Assembly: GCA_900549295.1 (NCBI GenBank)
Contig: URNG01000013.1
Location: forward strand, 1-42,967
Length of the DNA stretch: 42,967 nucleotides
Origin: an uncultured Rhodocyclaceae bacterium
GTDB lineage: Bacteria; Pseudomonadota; Gammaproteobacteria; Burkholderiales; Rhodocyclaceae
Direction of reading: 5' to 3'
Shown here: positions 1 through 7,809 of the stretch, piece after piece
Numbering within the stretch: the first letter of the stretch is position 1
Layout: the number at the start of each line of letters is the position of its first letter
Translations under genes and position numbers: made by a program
The notes under the pieces: model-generated
Database searches by the model: none
Told to the model about the DNA's origin: nothing
The model's input: the letters and a program-made list of their open reading frames with translations, nothing else

Positions 1-82
1 TGGCCCTGTGCCTGGCCGCGGGGGCCGGGGTGGGGCTGTTCTATGACCTGCTCCGCCCTCTGCGCCTGGCCGCCCCCTGGCG
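1..82 (+). other. Non-TrmD sequence at window edge, YabQ-like reading on + strand
   Basis: The leftward trmD gene should continue to the window edge, but none of the three minus-strand frames here gives TrmD-like sequence. The plus strand read from base 3 gives a hydrophobic stretch followed by GLFYDLLRPLR. That resembles the conserved segment of YabQ-type spore membrane proteins from Firmicutes, which would not be expected in this genome. The join sits in a G/C run (about 72-86). I infer a chimeric contig end. The YabQ resemblance rests on some 25 residues and is weak. Confidence 0.35.
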
Positions 83-259
83 GGGGCCCCCGCCGAAAGG
101 GCGATCATCGACCCGGCGCCAGGCGTTTTCGGCAAAATCGCGCGGATTCCACGCCTGCCACGCCCAACGCCCTTCTTCCAGCGCCCGCCGGGTGATGCCG
201 CTTGCCGTCACTGCCGCGAACATCTCCGGAAAGAGCGTCACGCAGTCGAAGCGGATCAC
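41..259 (-). pseudogene. trmD: tRNA (guanine-N1)-methyltransferase TrmD, N-terminal fragment
   Basis: TrmD methylates G37 at N1 in tRNAs reading CNN/UNN/CGG codons. Residues 1-59 match the family start well: MIRFDCVTLFPEMF, then WNPRDF and DDRPFGGGP. After proline 59 (codon ending near base 83) the expected G-M-V-M continuation is missing, and the frame runs through Arg-rich sequence to a stop at 41. The start overlaps the rimM stop by 4 bp, as usual in rpsP-rimM-trmD-rplS operons. An intact TrmD is about 250 aa and is normally essential, so a real loss is unlikely. I read this as a truncated gene at a bad sequence join. Identity of the N-terminal part is secure. Confidence 0.8.
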
Positions 260-780
260 CAGTCGCGCTCCCAGTCAACGTGGATCACGCCGCCTGCGAC
301 ATCCACCTGGCCCACCACGGCGGCCACGAAAGGCAGCAGCCGTTCGACGGCTTCCTCGCCGCCAGTCTCATCAAGCACGCGCAGGACGTCGTTCGCCCCC
401 GTCTCGATCAGACCGGCCACCTTGCCGAGCGTTTCGCCGGCGCGATTGACCACCGTCAAGCCGATCAGGTCCGTCCAGTAAAACTCGTCTGCCGACGCGG
501 CGGGCAAAGCCGCGCGCGGCGCGCCCACCAGAAAGCCCTTCAGGGCTTCCGCTGCGGTGCGGTCGGTCACACCGGCAAAGGCGACGACGAAACCGTCGCC
601 GTGCGCCTTCAGATCCTGCAATTCATACGCCTGCCAAGCCCCGCCTTCCTTGCCGACCTGCCAGAGCGGCAGTTTCTTCCAGCCCAGCGGATCATCGCCG
701 AAAGGCTGCAGCCGCAACCAGCCGCGCACGCCGTAAGCTTCGGCCAGACGGCCGAGAACGATGATTTCGCTGGCAGACAA
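256..780 (-). CDS. rimM: Ribosome maturation factor RimM
   Basis: RimM is a 16S rRNA processing factor that binds S19 in the head of the immature 30S subunit. This 174-aa product has the family's two parts: an N-terminal beta-barrel starting near IIVLGRLAEAYGVRGWLRL (residues 6-24), and a C-terminal PRC-type barrel from about residue 100 (DEFYWTDLIGLTV, then LLPFVAAVV and VDWERDW at the end). Length is normal. It lies 6 bp downstream of rpsP and overlaps trmD by 4 bp, so the three are cotranscribed and probably translationally coupled. Confidence 0.96.
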   Translation of the reverse strand: MSASEIIVLGRLAEAYGVRGWLRLQPFGDDPLGWKKLPLWQVGKEGGAWQAYELQDLKAHGDGFVVAFAGVTDRTAAEALKGFLVGAPRAALPAASADEFYWTDLIGLTVVNRAGETLGKVAGLIETGANDVLRVLDETGGEEAVERLLPFVAAVVGQVDVAGGVIHVDWERDW

Positions 781-786
781 GACGTC

Positions 787-1038
787 TTAAGCAGCCTGCT
801 TGGCGTTCTGCTTGACCAGACGGGCCACCGTCGGCGACAGTTGGGCACCGTTCTTGACCCAGTAATCCAGGCGATCGGTGGCGATACGCAGACTTTCGGC
901 AGCACCGGAAGCCATCGGGTTGTAGAAACCGATGCGCTCGACCGAACGGCCATCACGGCGGTTACGCGAATCGGTCACCACCATGTTGTAGAACGGACGC
1001 TTCTTGGCGCCACCACGAGCAAGACGAATAACAACCAT
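787..1038 (-). CDS. rpsP: 30S ribosomal protein S16
   Basis: S16 is a small-subunit protein needed for 30S assembly. The 83-aa product begins MVVIRLARGGAKKRPFYNMV and contains DSRNRRDGR and ERIGFYNP, all diagnostic of bS16. It is the first gene of the rpsP-rimM-trmD operon, with a TATAAT promoter about 37 bp upstream and an AGGAAAG ribosome-binding site before the ATG. Length is normal for betaproteobacteria. Confidence 0.97.
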   Translation of the reverse strand: MVVIRLARGGAKKRPFYNMVVTDSRNRRDGRSVERIGFYNPMASGAAESLRIATDRLDYWVKNGAQLSPTVARLVKQNAKQAA

Positions 1039-1074
1039 GGGAATGCTTTCCTAAGCAGGGAAAAAAGACGTGGG

Positions 1075-1102
1075 ATTATAGCGGCTGGGCAATAAAAAAC
1101 AA
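1075..1102 (-). promoter_or_regulatory. Sigma-70 promoter of rpsP-rimM-trmD
   Basis: On the minus strand a perfect -10 TATAAT (1080-1075) is preceded by TTGTTT (1102-1097) with a 16-bp spacer. It lies directly upstream of rpsP and gives a short leader of about 30 nt. Confidence 0.7.
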
Positions 1103-1169
1103 GCAGAAAGCAGGCTGACAAGCATGCCAACCGTGCAGAAACGCGGCTTTTTTGCTAATCTGCCCCACG

Positions 1170-2678
1170 ATGAGCGCCAGCCCGAGCCCCTCTCCCGCCA
1201 ACAATGACGACAACAGCATAAACAGCGTGCTGCAGTGGCTGGCACGCGCGCCGGAAATACTCGACGCCACGCACGTCGACGCCTTGTTCAACCAGCTTAC
1301 CCTCCTGCGTCAGGCTCCGGTGCCGACGCAGCAGCGCATCCGGCTGCTGGATTTGATCTTCCCGCGCATCGAGGCCCTGCTCGATCACGAACACGATTCT
1401 CTGCGCGATCTGCCGCTTCCCATCTCCCGCCAGTTGCGCCTGCGCATCCGCACCCAACTCGAGCTGCTGGAGATTCTGGCCCAGGATTACCTCAATACGC
1501 TGGCGCTGCTCTTCGACCCGCTCAACCAGCCGCCCGCCAACATGGCGCAAACCACCTTGCGCCGGGCCATGCTGCTGGTGATCTGGCAGATTCAACTGCA
1601 CGATCAGATTTCCGCCACACCGCGAACCGGTCTGTGGCAGCAACTGCACAGCACCTACCAGTCGGCCCTGCGCCTTGGCGTGGAGCGCCTGCCGGGGCCG
1701 CTGAACGGCCCTTCGATCGAGCGCCTCTACCTGAACGCCTTGCTGATTGCCGCAGTCCAGCCAGCGTCATTCACCTCGGAAGAACTCAGCTTCATCGACC
1801 ATCTGGTAACCCGGCTTTCCCCGCCGCTGCGCCTGGAAAACGCCTCTTCGACCGAGGCGGCGGCATGTTTCTGGATCGACCCCGAGCGCGACGCGCCGGC
1901 GACCGCCCTGCGACGGCGCGCGCCCGGCCCGGACACCCGCGTGTGGTTTTTCAACAGCACCGAACTCGCTCGCCTGATCAGCGAATTACGCCAGGCTCTG
2001 CGCGAGGGTAATACCCCGGCCCAGCTCGACCTGCCGGACTTTGCCGCCACCCGCGCCGGTCAAGGCGTATTGCGCCGCCTCGAAGCTACTTGGGGCAATC
2101 CCGTCAAGCGCAAATTCCCGCGTCGCCGGCAAATTTACCGGGTCCGCCTCCACACTGGCCTCGCGACCCTGCATCGCCTGCTGCGCAAAGGCGAGGCAAA
2201 ACATGGCAGCGAATGGATGGTGACCAACGAAAGCCCCGATGGTTACGCCCTGATGCACGTTTCCGGCAACACCTCGTTGCTGCGCGTCGGCGACATCGTG
2301 GCCATCCAGCCACAACAGCCACCTGCGCCCGGCACGCTCAACAACTGGCTTTTGTGCATCGTGCGCTGGGCCTTGTCGGACAATCCCGAACACGTCGAGA
2401 TCGGCCTGCAGCTTCTTGCCCCGCGCGCTCTGCCGGCGCGCATCATGCAGCCGGACAGCGATGCGGAATCCCAGATCCCCGCCCTCATTCTGCCTGCCAC
2501 ACCGCTGCATCCGGATCAGGCCCTGGTCGTTCCCAGCGGACTGCTGCATGAAGATCAGCGGCGCGTTTTGCTGCTGGTCGAACAAAACAATCTGAACATT
2601 CGCGAAATCCGCACCGGCCCCCTGCGCGAACAGACGGCGGCGGTGGAAATCTTCACCGTATTCCCGGAAGCCTCCTGA
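1170..2678 (+). CDS. PilZ-like domain protein of unknown function
   Basis: The product is a 502-aa soluble protein with no signal peptide or membrane helix. Residues 1-300 are mostly helical and I do not recognise them. Around residues 315-400 there is a PilZ-like pattern: R320-Q-I-Y-R324 fits RxxxR, and N353-E-S-P-D-G358 fits (D/N)xSxxG. These are the two motifs by which PilZ domains grip cyclic di-GMP. A c-di-GMP receptor role is therefore possible but not shown. I chose ATG 1170 (MSASPSPS) over an in-frame TTG at 1152. The TGA stop overlaps the next gene's ATG by one base, implying coupling. The PilZ assignment rests on motifs only. Confidence 0.75.
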   Translation: MSASPSPSPANNDDNSINSVLQWLARAPEILDATHVDALFNQLTLLRQAPVPTQQRIRLLDLIFPRIEALLDHEHDSLRDLPLPISRQLRLRIRTQLELLEILAQDYLNTLALLFDPLNQPPANMAQTTLRRAMLLVIWQIQLHDQISATPRTGLWQQLHSTYQSALRLGVERLPGPLNGPSIERLYLNALLIAAVQPASFTSEELSFIDHLVTRLSPPLRLENASSTEAAACFWIDPERDAPATALRRRAPGPDTRVWFFNSTELARLISELRQALREGNTPAQLDLPDFAATRAGQGVLRRLEATWGNPVKRKFPRRRQIYRVRLHTGLATLHRLLRKGEAKHGSEWMVTNESPDGYALMHVSGNTSLLRVGDIVAIQPQQPPAPGTLNNWLLCIVRWALSDNPEHVEIGLQLLAPRALPARIMQPDSDAESQIPALILPATPLHPDQALVVPSGLLHEDQRRVLLLVEQNNLNIREIRTGPLREQTAAVEIFTVFPEAS

Positions 2679-3025
2679 TGTCCGCTGTCGACCGCCTGCG
2701 CTACCTCACCTGTAGCGCCTTGATTACCTTGATCTTTCTCTGCATTCTCTGGGAAGGCTGGCTCGCCCCGCTGCGCCCGGGCGGCTCCTGGCTGATCCTG
2801 AAAGGCGCGGTCTTGCTGGCACCGCTGTTCGGGCTTCTGCGCGGCAAGCGCTACACCTACAAATGGCTGTCGCTGCTGATCCAGTTCTACCTGCTGGAAG
2901 GTTTGCTGCGCGCCACCAGCGATAGCGGCCCGAGCCAGCAGCTCGCGATGCTCGAAACCCTGCTGGCGCTAATCGTTTTTGTCTGCTGCGTCGCCTTCGT
3001 TCGCAGCACGCGCCAGAGCGCTTAA
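2678..3025 (+). CDS. DUF2069 family inner-membrane protein
   Basis: This is a 115-aa hydrophobic protein with about four membrane segments (roughly residues 12-28, 37-53, 62-80 and 92-108) and a KRYTYKW segment in the middle. Size and layout fit the uncharacterised DUF2069 family of proteobacterial membrane proteins. No enzymatic motif is seen. It is translationally coupled to the PilZ-like gene (TGATG overlap). Its stop codon shares the TTAA palindrome with the stop of convergent pssA. Confidence 0.7.
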   Translation: MSAVDRLRYLTCSALITLIFLCILWEGWLAPLRPGGSWLILKGAVLLAPLFGLLRGKRYTYKWLSLLIQFYLLEGLLRATSDSGPSQQLAMLETLLALIVFVCCVAFVRSTRQSA

Positions 3026-3780
3026 GCGCCAGCCTTGTTGCCTCGCACCAGCCCGATGGCTGCCAGCACATAGCCCGACAGGCAATACACGACGAAAAAG
3101 GCAAACAAGGCAATTTCCGGGCTGTAGGCCACCAGCGCAAACCCCAGGGCAATCGCGGCGATCACGAAAAATGGCACGCTTTTTTTGAGATTCACATCCT
3201 TGAAACTGTAATAACGGATGTTGGAAATCATGGTCAGACCGGCAAACACCGTCAGCACGCAGGCAAGCCAGCTCACTTCATTGCCCGTGACATCCGCCAG
3301 CAGCATCACCCAGACCAGACCGGCGACCAGCGCCGCCGCCGCAGGCGAGGGCAGGCCCTGAAAAAAGCGTTTATCGACCACTTCCAGCGTCGTATTGAAA
3401 CGCGCCAGGCGCAAGGCTGCCCCGGCGCAATAGATGAAAGCGGCGATCCAGCCCAGGCGGCCGAGATCCTTCAAGGCCCACTCGTACATCACCAGCGCCG
3501 GGGCCACGCCGAAACTCACCATGTCGGACAGGGAATCATATTCCGCGCCGAAAGCCGATTGCGTATTGGTCAGGCGCGCCACCCGGCCATCCAGCCCGTC
3601 CAGCACCATGGCAATGAAGATCGCCATTGCTGCCCGCTCGAAATCGCCTTGTATCGCCTGCACGATGGCGAAGAAGCCGGCGAACAGGGCAGCCGTCGTA
3701 AACAAATTGGGCAGGATATAGATCCCGCGCCGTTTGACTTCCGGATTGAAGAGCGATTTACGGGGTTTGAGTTCGGTCAT
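3022..3780 (-). CDS. pssA: CDP-diacylglycerol--serine O-phosphatidyltransferase
   Basis: PssA makes phosphatidylserine from CDP-diacylglycerol and L-serine in the inner membrane, the first committed step to phosphatidylethanolamine. The CDP-alcohol phosphotransferase signature is clear: DGLDGRVAR followed by GAEYDSLSDMVSFG (D-G-x2-A-R...G-x3-D-x3-D type). Several hydrophobic helices surround it. I start at ATG 3780 (MTELKPRKSLFNPEVKRRG), giving 252 aa; the frame is open further upstream but that extension does not look like the family. It is the multi-spanning bacterial type, unlike E. coli PssA. It follows ilvC after 180 bp containing a hairpin. Confidence 0.93.
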   Translation of the reverse strand: MTELKPRKSLFNPEVKRRGIYILPNLFTTAALFAGFFAIVQAIQGDFERAAMAIFIAMVLDGLDGRVARLTNTQSAFGAEYDSLSDMVSFGVAPALVMYEWALKDLGRLGWIAAFIYCAGAALRLARFNTTLEVVDKRFFQGLPSPAAAALVAGLVWVMLLADVTGNEVSWLACVLTVFAGLTMISNIRYYSFKDVNLKKSVPFFVIAAIALGFALVAYSPEIALFAFFVVYCLSGYVLAAIGLVRGNKAGA

Positions 3781-3844
3781 GAGCAACGAGGAAAAGCCGG
3801 AACGGCAGAAGGATACACCCGGAAGGGACAAGCCCAGAAACAAC

Positions 3845-3874
3845 TTGGGCGGTGCAGTTTCCCACACCGCCCAA
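3845..3874 (-). terminator. Intergenic hairpin between ilvC and pssA
   Basis: A perfect 10-bp inverted repeat, TTGGGCGGTG (3845-3854) and CACCGCCCAA (3865-3874), has a 10-nt loop. On the minus strand it is followed by GTTGTTTC, a weak U-rich tract. It could be a partial terminator that lowers pssA expression relative to ilvBNC, or an mRNA-stabilising end for ilvC. Confidence 0.5.
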
Positions 3875-3959
3875 AGCGAAGGTAGCGCCAAGCGCGCCCG
3901 CGCAGACAGGCGTCAGTGCGGCAGGCAAAAACAAGGCCGCACTTGCGCCTGCGCCGCGC

Positions 3960-4976
3960 TTAGTTCTTCGACTGGTCGACCAGCTTGTTCTTCTTGATCC
4001 ACGGCATCATGTCGCGCAACTGGCCGCCGACCACTTCGATCGGGTGGGCTGCGGTATTGCGACGGCGGGCCGTCATCGACGGGTAGTTGGTGCGGCCTTC
4101 GAGGATGAACATCTTGGCGTAATCACCGTTCTGGATGCGCTTCAGGGCATTGCGCATGGCTTCGCGCGACTGGGCGTTGATGACTTCGGGGCCGGTCACG
4201 TACTCGCCGTACTCGGCGTTGTTCGAGATCGAGTAATTCATGTTGGCGATGCCGCCTTCGTACATCAGGTCGACGATCAGCTTCAGTTCGTGCAGGCACT
4301 CAAAGTAGGCCATTTCCGGCGCGTAGCCGGCTTCGACCAGGGTTTCGAAGCCCATCTTGACCAGCTCGACCGCGCCGCCGCAGAGCACGGCCTGTTCGCC
4401 GAAGAGGTCGGTTTCGGTTTCTTCCTTGAAGTTGGTTTCGATGACGCCACCCTTGGTGCCGCCGTTGGCTGCGGCGTAGGACAAGGCGATGTCCTTGGCC
4501 TTGCCCGACTTGTCCTGATAGATGGCGATCAGCGACGGCACGCCGCCGCCCTTGAGGTACTCGGAGCGCACGGTATGGCCGGGGCCTTTCGGCGCAACCA
4601 TGATGACGTCCACATCATCACGCGGCACCACCTGATTGTAATGCACGTTGAAGCCGTGAGCGAAAGCCAGAGCCGCGCCCTTTTTCAGATTGGGGGCGAC
4701 TTCTTCGTTGTACACCTGCGGAATGTTCTCATCCGGCAGCAGGATCATGACCACGTCGGCACCCTTGACCGCCTTGGCGATTTCTTCCACCTTCAGACCG
4801 GCCGCTTCGGCTTTTTTCCAGGAAGCGCCGTCCTTGCGCAGACCGACGGTCACTTTGACGCCGGAATCCTTCAGGTTCTGGGCGTGGGCATGGCCTTGCG
4901 AACCGTAGCCGACGATGGTGACCTTCTTGCCCTTGATGAGGGAGAGATCGGCGTCCTTGTCGTAATAAACTTTCAT
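3960..4976 (-). CDS. ilvC: Ketol-acid reductoisomerase (class I)
   Basis: IlvC converts 2-acetolactate or 2-aceto-2-hydroxybutyrate to the dihydroxy-acids, using NADPH and Mg2+, in valine, leucine and isoleucine synthesis. The 338-aa product has the Rossmann motif GYGSQG (residues 23-28), then AHGFNVHY, and the knotted C-terminal domain with metal-binding acidic residues (DLFGEQAVLCGG, YEGGIANMNYSISN). Length matches class I enzymes. AGAGGA precedes the ATG. It lies 24 bp downstream of ilvN in an ilvB-ilvN-ilvC operon. Confidence 0.98.
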   Translation of the reverse strand: MKVYYDKDADLSLIKGKKVTIVGYGSQGHAHAQNLKDSGVKVTVGLRKDGASWKKAEAAGLKVEEIAKAVKGADVVMILLPDENIPQVYNEEVAPNLKKGAALAFAHGFNVHYNQVVPRDDVDVIMVAPKGPGHTVRSEYLKGGGVPSLIAIYQDKSGKAKDIALSYAAANGGTKGGVIETNFKEETETDLFGEQAVLCGGAVELVKMGFETLVEAGYAPEMAYFECLHELKLIVDLMYEGGIANMNYSISNNAEYGEYVTGPEVINAQSREAMRNALKRIQNGDYAKMFILEGRTNYPSMTARRRNTAAHPIEVVGGQLRDMMPWIKKNKLVDQSKN

Positions 4977-5000
4977 GAATTCCTCTTGATTTACAGGTGG

Positions 5001-5492
5001 TTAGACTTTGAGAATGCGATCGCCGCGACCGATGCCACAGACGCCGGTACGCACGGTTTCGAGAATCAGGCCGCCGTCGAGCGCGGCGATGAAGGCGTCG
5101 AGCTTGGTGCTGTCGCCGGTCAGTTCGACGACATAGGTGGTTTCGGTGACGTCAATGATGCGGCCGCGGAAGATGTCGGTCATGCGCTTCATCTCGTCGC
5201 GGTCCTTGCCGGTGGCGCGCACCTTGATCATCATCAGTTCGCGCTCGACGTGCGCTGCTTCCGACAGGTCGACCACCTTGACCACATCGACCAGCTTGTT
5301 CAACTGCTTGGTGATCTGCTCGATGACGTCATCCGAACCGGTGGTCAGGATGGTCATGCGCGAAAGGGATTCGTCTTCGGTCGGCGCCACGGTGAGCGAT
5401 TCGATGTTGTAGCCGCGCGCCGAGAACAGGCCGGCGACGCGCGACAGCGCGCCGGCTTCGTTCTCGATCAGGATGGAAATAATGTGTCGCAT
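5001..5492 (-). CDS. ilvN: Acetolactate synthase small (regulatory) subunit
   Basis: This is the regulatory subunit of acetohydroxyacid synthase; it raises activity of the catalytic subunit and confers feedback inhibition by valine. The 163-aa protein opens with an ACT domain (MRHIISILIENEAGALSRVA) and has the C-terminal ALS_ss_C domain. This is the long, ilvH-like form. It sits 18 bp downstream of ilvB. Symbol ilvH would be equally valid. Confidence 0.96.
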   Translation of the reverse strand: MRHIISILIENEAGALSRVAGLFSARGYNIESLTVAPTEDESLSRMTILTTGSDDVIEQITKQLNKLVDVVKVVDLSEAAHVERELMMIKVRATGKDRDEMKRMTDIFRGRIIDVTETTYVVELTGDSTKLDAFIAALDGGLILETVRTGVCGIGRGDRILKV

Positions 5493-5510
5493 AGTGTTTT
5501 CCTGCCCCGC

Positions 5511-7211
5511 TTACAGTTCTTCAGCCAGGATCATTTCGGTCAGGCCCTTGCCCGCCGCCACCATCGGGAAGACGTTGGCGCCCGGATCGATGATGAAATC
5601 CATGAAAACGAGATCGTTCTTGTGTTCGGTAAAGGCTTTCTGCAGCGCCGGCACGACGTCCTCCGGCTTCTCGATGCGCATGCCGACGTGGCCATAGGCT
5701 TCCGCCAGCTTGACGAAGTCCGGCAGCGAGGACACGTAGGACTGCGAATAGCGCTTGGAATAGAACATCTCCTGCCACTGGCGCACCATGCCGAGCATGC
5801 CGTTGTTCAGGTTGATGATCTTCACCGGCAGTTCGTACTGCTTGCAGGTGGACATTTCCTGGATGCACATCTGGATCGAGCCTTCGCCGGTGATGCAGGC
5901 GACCTGCGCCCCCGGATTGGCCATCAGTACGCCCATGCCGTACGGCAGACCGACGCCCATCGTGCCCAGACCGCCGGAATTGATCCAGCGGCGCGGCTTG
6001 TCGAACTTGTAGTACTGCGCGGCGAACATCTGGTGCTGGCCGACGTCGGAGGTGACGAAGGCGTCGCCGCCAGTCACTTCGTACAGTTTTTCCACCACGT
6101 ACTGCGGCATGATGTGATTGGTCTGGCGATAGGCCAGCGAATTGCGGCCGCGCCATTCATCGATCTGCTTCCACCAGTCGGCGACTTCCGGGTCGGTCTT
6201 GCAGCCGCTGTCGAGCAGCTTGAGCATTTCGTCGAGCACGTCGGCGACGTTGCCGACGATGGGCACATCGACCTTGACGCGCTTGGAGATCGAGGAGGGA
6301 TCGACGTCGATGTGGATGATGCGGCGCTGCTCGCTGCCGAAATGCTCCGGGTTGCCGATCACGCGATCATCGAAACGCGCGCCGACGGCCAGGATCACGT
6401 CGGCGTAGTGCATGGCGTTGTTGGCCTCGAAGGTGCCGTGCATGCCGAGCATGCCGACGAACTGGCGATCCGTTGCCGGGTAGGCACCCAGACCCATCAG
6501 GGTGTTGGTGACCGGAAAATCGAGTTTGCGCGCAAGCTGCGTGAGCTGCTCCGCCGCATCCGACAGGATCACCCCGCCGCCAGCGTAGATGATCGGGCGC
6601 TTGGCTTCCTGCAAGACCTGCACGGCCTTCTTGATCTGCCCCAGGTGGCCCTTGACCACCGGGTTGTAGGAGCGCATCTGGATCGCCTTCGGATAGTCGA
6701 ACTCGCACATCTGGGCGGTGACGTCCTTGGGAATGTCCACCACCACCGGGCCGGGACGACCGGTTGCCGCGATGTGGAAAGCCTTCTTGATGGTGGTCGC
6801 CAGATCCTTGACATCCTTGACCAGGAAGTTGTGCTTGACGCAGGGCCGGGTGATGCCGACCGTGTCGCATTCCTGGAAGGCATCCTGGCCGATGTAGCTG
6901 GTCGGCACCTGACCGCACAGCACGACCATCGGGATCGAATCCATGTAGGCCGTGGCAATGCCGGTCACGGTATTGGTGACGCCGGGGCCGGAAGTCACCA
7001 GGGCGACGCCGACGCGCTGCGAGGAGCGCGAATAGGCGTCCGCCGCATGCACCGCCGCCTGCTCGTGGCGCACCAGGACGTGTTTGATCTGATCCTGCTT
7101 GAAGAGCGCGTCATAGATGTGCAGCACGGAACCGCCAGGGTAGCCGAACACGCAATCCACCTTCTCTTCCTGCAAGCACTTGATTACAATTTCCGCACCG
7201 CTGATCATCAT
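5511..7211 (-). CDS. ilvB: Acetolactate synthase large (catalytic) subunit
   Basis: This thiamine-diphosphate enzyme condenses two pyruvates, or pyruvate with 2-oxobutyrate, in the first common step of branched-chain amino-acid synthesis. Visible features are FGYPGG near the start, the catalytic-Glu segment HEQAAVHAADAYSR, the central FAD-binding-type domain, and the C-terminal ThDP motif GEGSIQM...NNGMLGMVRQWQ. The frame opens at a TTG (7223), but ATG 7211 or the adjacent ATG 7208 is a more likely start. Length (about 566 aa) is normal. It leads the ilvBNC operon; no leader peptide of the attenuator type was seen. Confidence 0.97.
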   Translation of the reverse strand: MMISGAEIVIKCLQEEKVDCVFGYPGGSVLHIYDALFKQDQIKHVLVRHEQAAVHAADAYSRSSQRVGVALVTSGPGVTNTVTGIATAYMDSIPMVVLCGQVPTSYIGQDAFQECDTVGITRPCVKHNFLVKDVKDLATTIKKAFHIAATGRPGPVVVDIPKDVTAQMCEFDYPKAIQMRSYNPVVKGHLGQIKKAVQVLQEAKRPIIYAGGGVILSDAAEQLTQLARKLDFPVTNTLMGLGAYPATDRQFVGMLGMHGTFEANNAMHYADVILAVGARFDDRVIGNPEHFGSEQRRIIHIDVDPSSISKRVKVDVPIVGNVADVLDEMLKLLDSGCKTDPEVADWWKQIDEWRGRNSLAYRQTNHIMPQYVVEKLYEVTGGDAFVTSDVGQHQMFAAQYYKFDKPRRWINSGGLGTMGVGLPYGMGVLMANPGAQVACITGEGSIQMCIQEMSTCKQYELPVKIINLNNGMLGMVRQWQEMFYSKRYSQSYVSSLPDFVKLAEAYGHVGMRIEKPEDVVPALQKAFTEHKNDLVFMDFIIDPGANVFPMVAAGKGLTEMILAEEL

Positions 7212-7247
7212 GCTCAAGCCCAAAAGCTGTTAGCCTAAAAGGGCGTA

Positions 7248-7277
7248 ACCATAATCGACGCCCCCCGCAGCGGTCAA
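7248..7277 (-). promoter_or_regulatory. Putative sigma-70 promoter of ilvBNC
   Basis: Minus-strand TTGACC (7277-7272) and TATGGT (7253-7248) are separated by 18 bp, about 40 bp upstream of the ilvB start. The region is shared with the divergent RDD gene. The nearby A6/T6 inverted repeat (about 7300-7320) may be incidental. Confidence 0.5.
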
Positions 7278-7344
7278 GATTCCCGCTGCTGAAAATACCC
7301 AAAAAACCGCCGTTTTTTCCGCACCGCAACAAAGTTTCGACACC

Positions 7345-7809
7345 ATGATCCACGATCCTTCCAGCATCGGTCGCCGGCTGGGTGCCATGCTTTATGAAAG
7401 CCTGGTCATCTTTGCGCTCTTTATCGCCTTTTTTCTCTTCCCGCAGATCGTTTTCCAAGCGTTCGGCTGGCAACCGAGCGGGCGGCTGCAATGGCTGCAC
7501 GTTTTTTTCGTGCTCATGGCCTATTTCGTCTGGTGCTGGCTGCACGGCGGCCAGACGCTGCCCATGAAAACCTGGAAATTGCGCATCGAAAGCGCCGACG
7601 GCACGCCGCTGCGCCCGCTCCAGGCCGTGCTGCGCTACATGGCGAGTTGGCCGAGCATCGTGCTCGGCGGCATCGGCATCATCTGGGCGCTGTTCGACCG
7701 CGAAGGCCAGTTCCTGCACGACCGCATTGCCGGCACCCGCATTGCCCGGGTTCCCGACTCAGCGCCGCTCGACCCACCAGATGAGCGTTCCCGCCGCCAG
7801 AAGAAATAG
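7345..7809 (+). CDS. RDD family membrane protein
   Basis: This is a 154-aa membrane protein. It opens with GRRLGAMLYESLVIFALF (the R-L-x-A start of RDD proteins), has a second membrane segment at about residues 54-70, GQTLPMKTWKLRI in the middle and FLHDRIAGTRI near the end, which is the conserved RDD C-terminal pattern. The role of the family is poorly known; some members have been linked to ion or solute transport. Its last 51 bases overlap the 3' end of convergent lptG. Confidence 0.85.
   Translation: MIHDPSSIGRRLGAMLYESLVIFALFIAFFLFPQIVFQAFGWQPSGRLQWLHVFFVLMAYFVWCWLHGGQTLPMKTWKLRIESADGTPLRPLQAVLRYMASWPSIVLGGIGIIWALFDREGQFLHDRIAGTRIARVPDSAPLDPPDERSRRQKK

Noticed and set aside
3852..7238. 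Open frame of more than 1100 codons on the plus strand
   Set aside because: It is antisense to ilvC, ilvN and ilvB. Its composition (His, Asp, Val, Gly-rich) is that of a complementary shadow in GC-rich DNA, with no domain or start signal.
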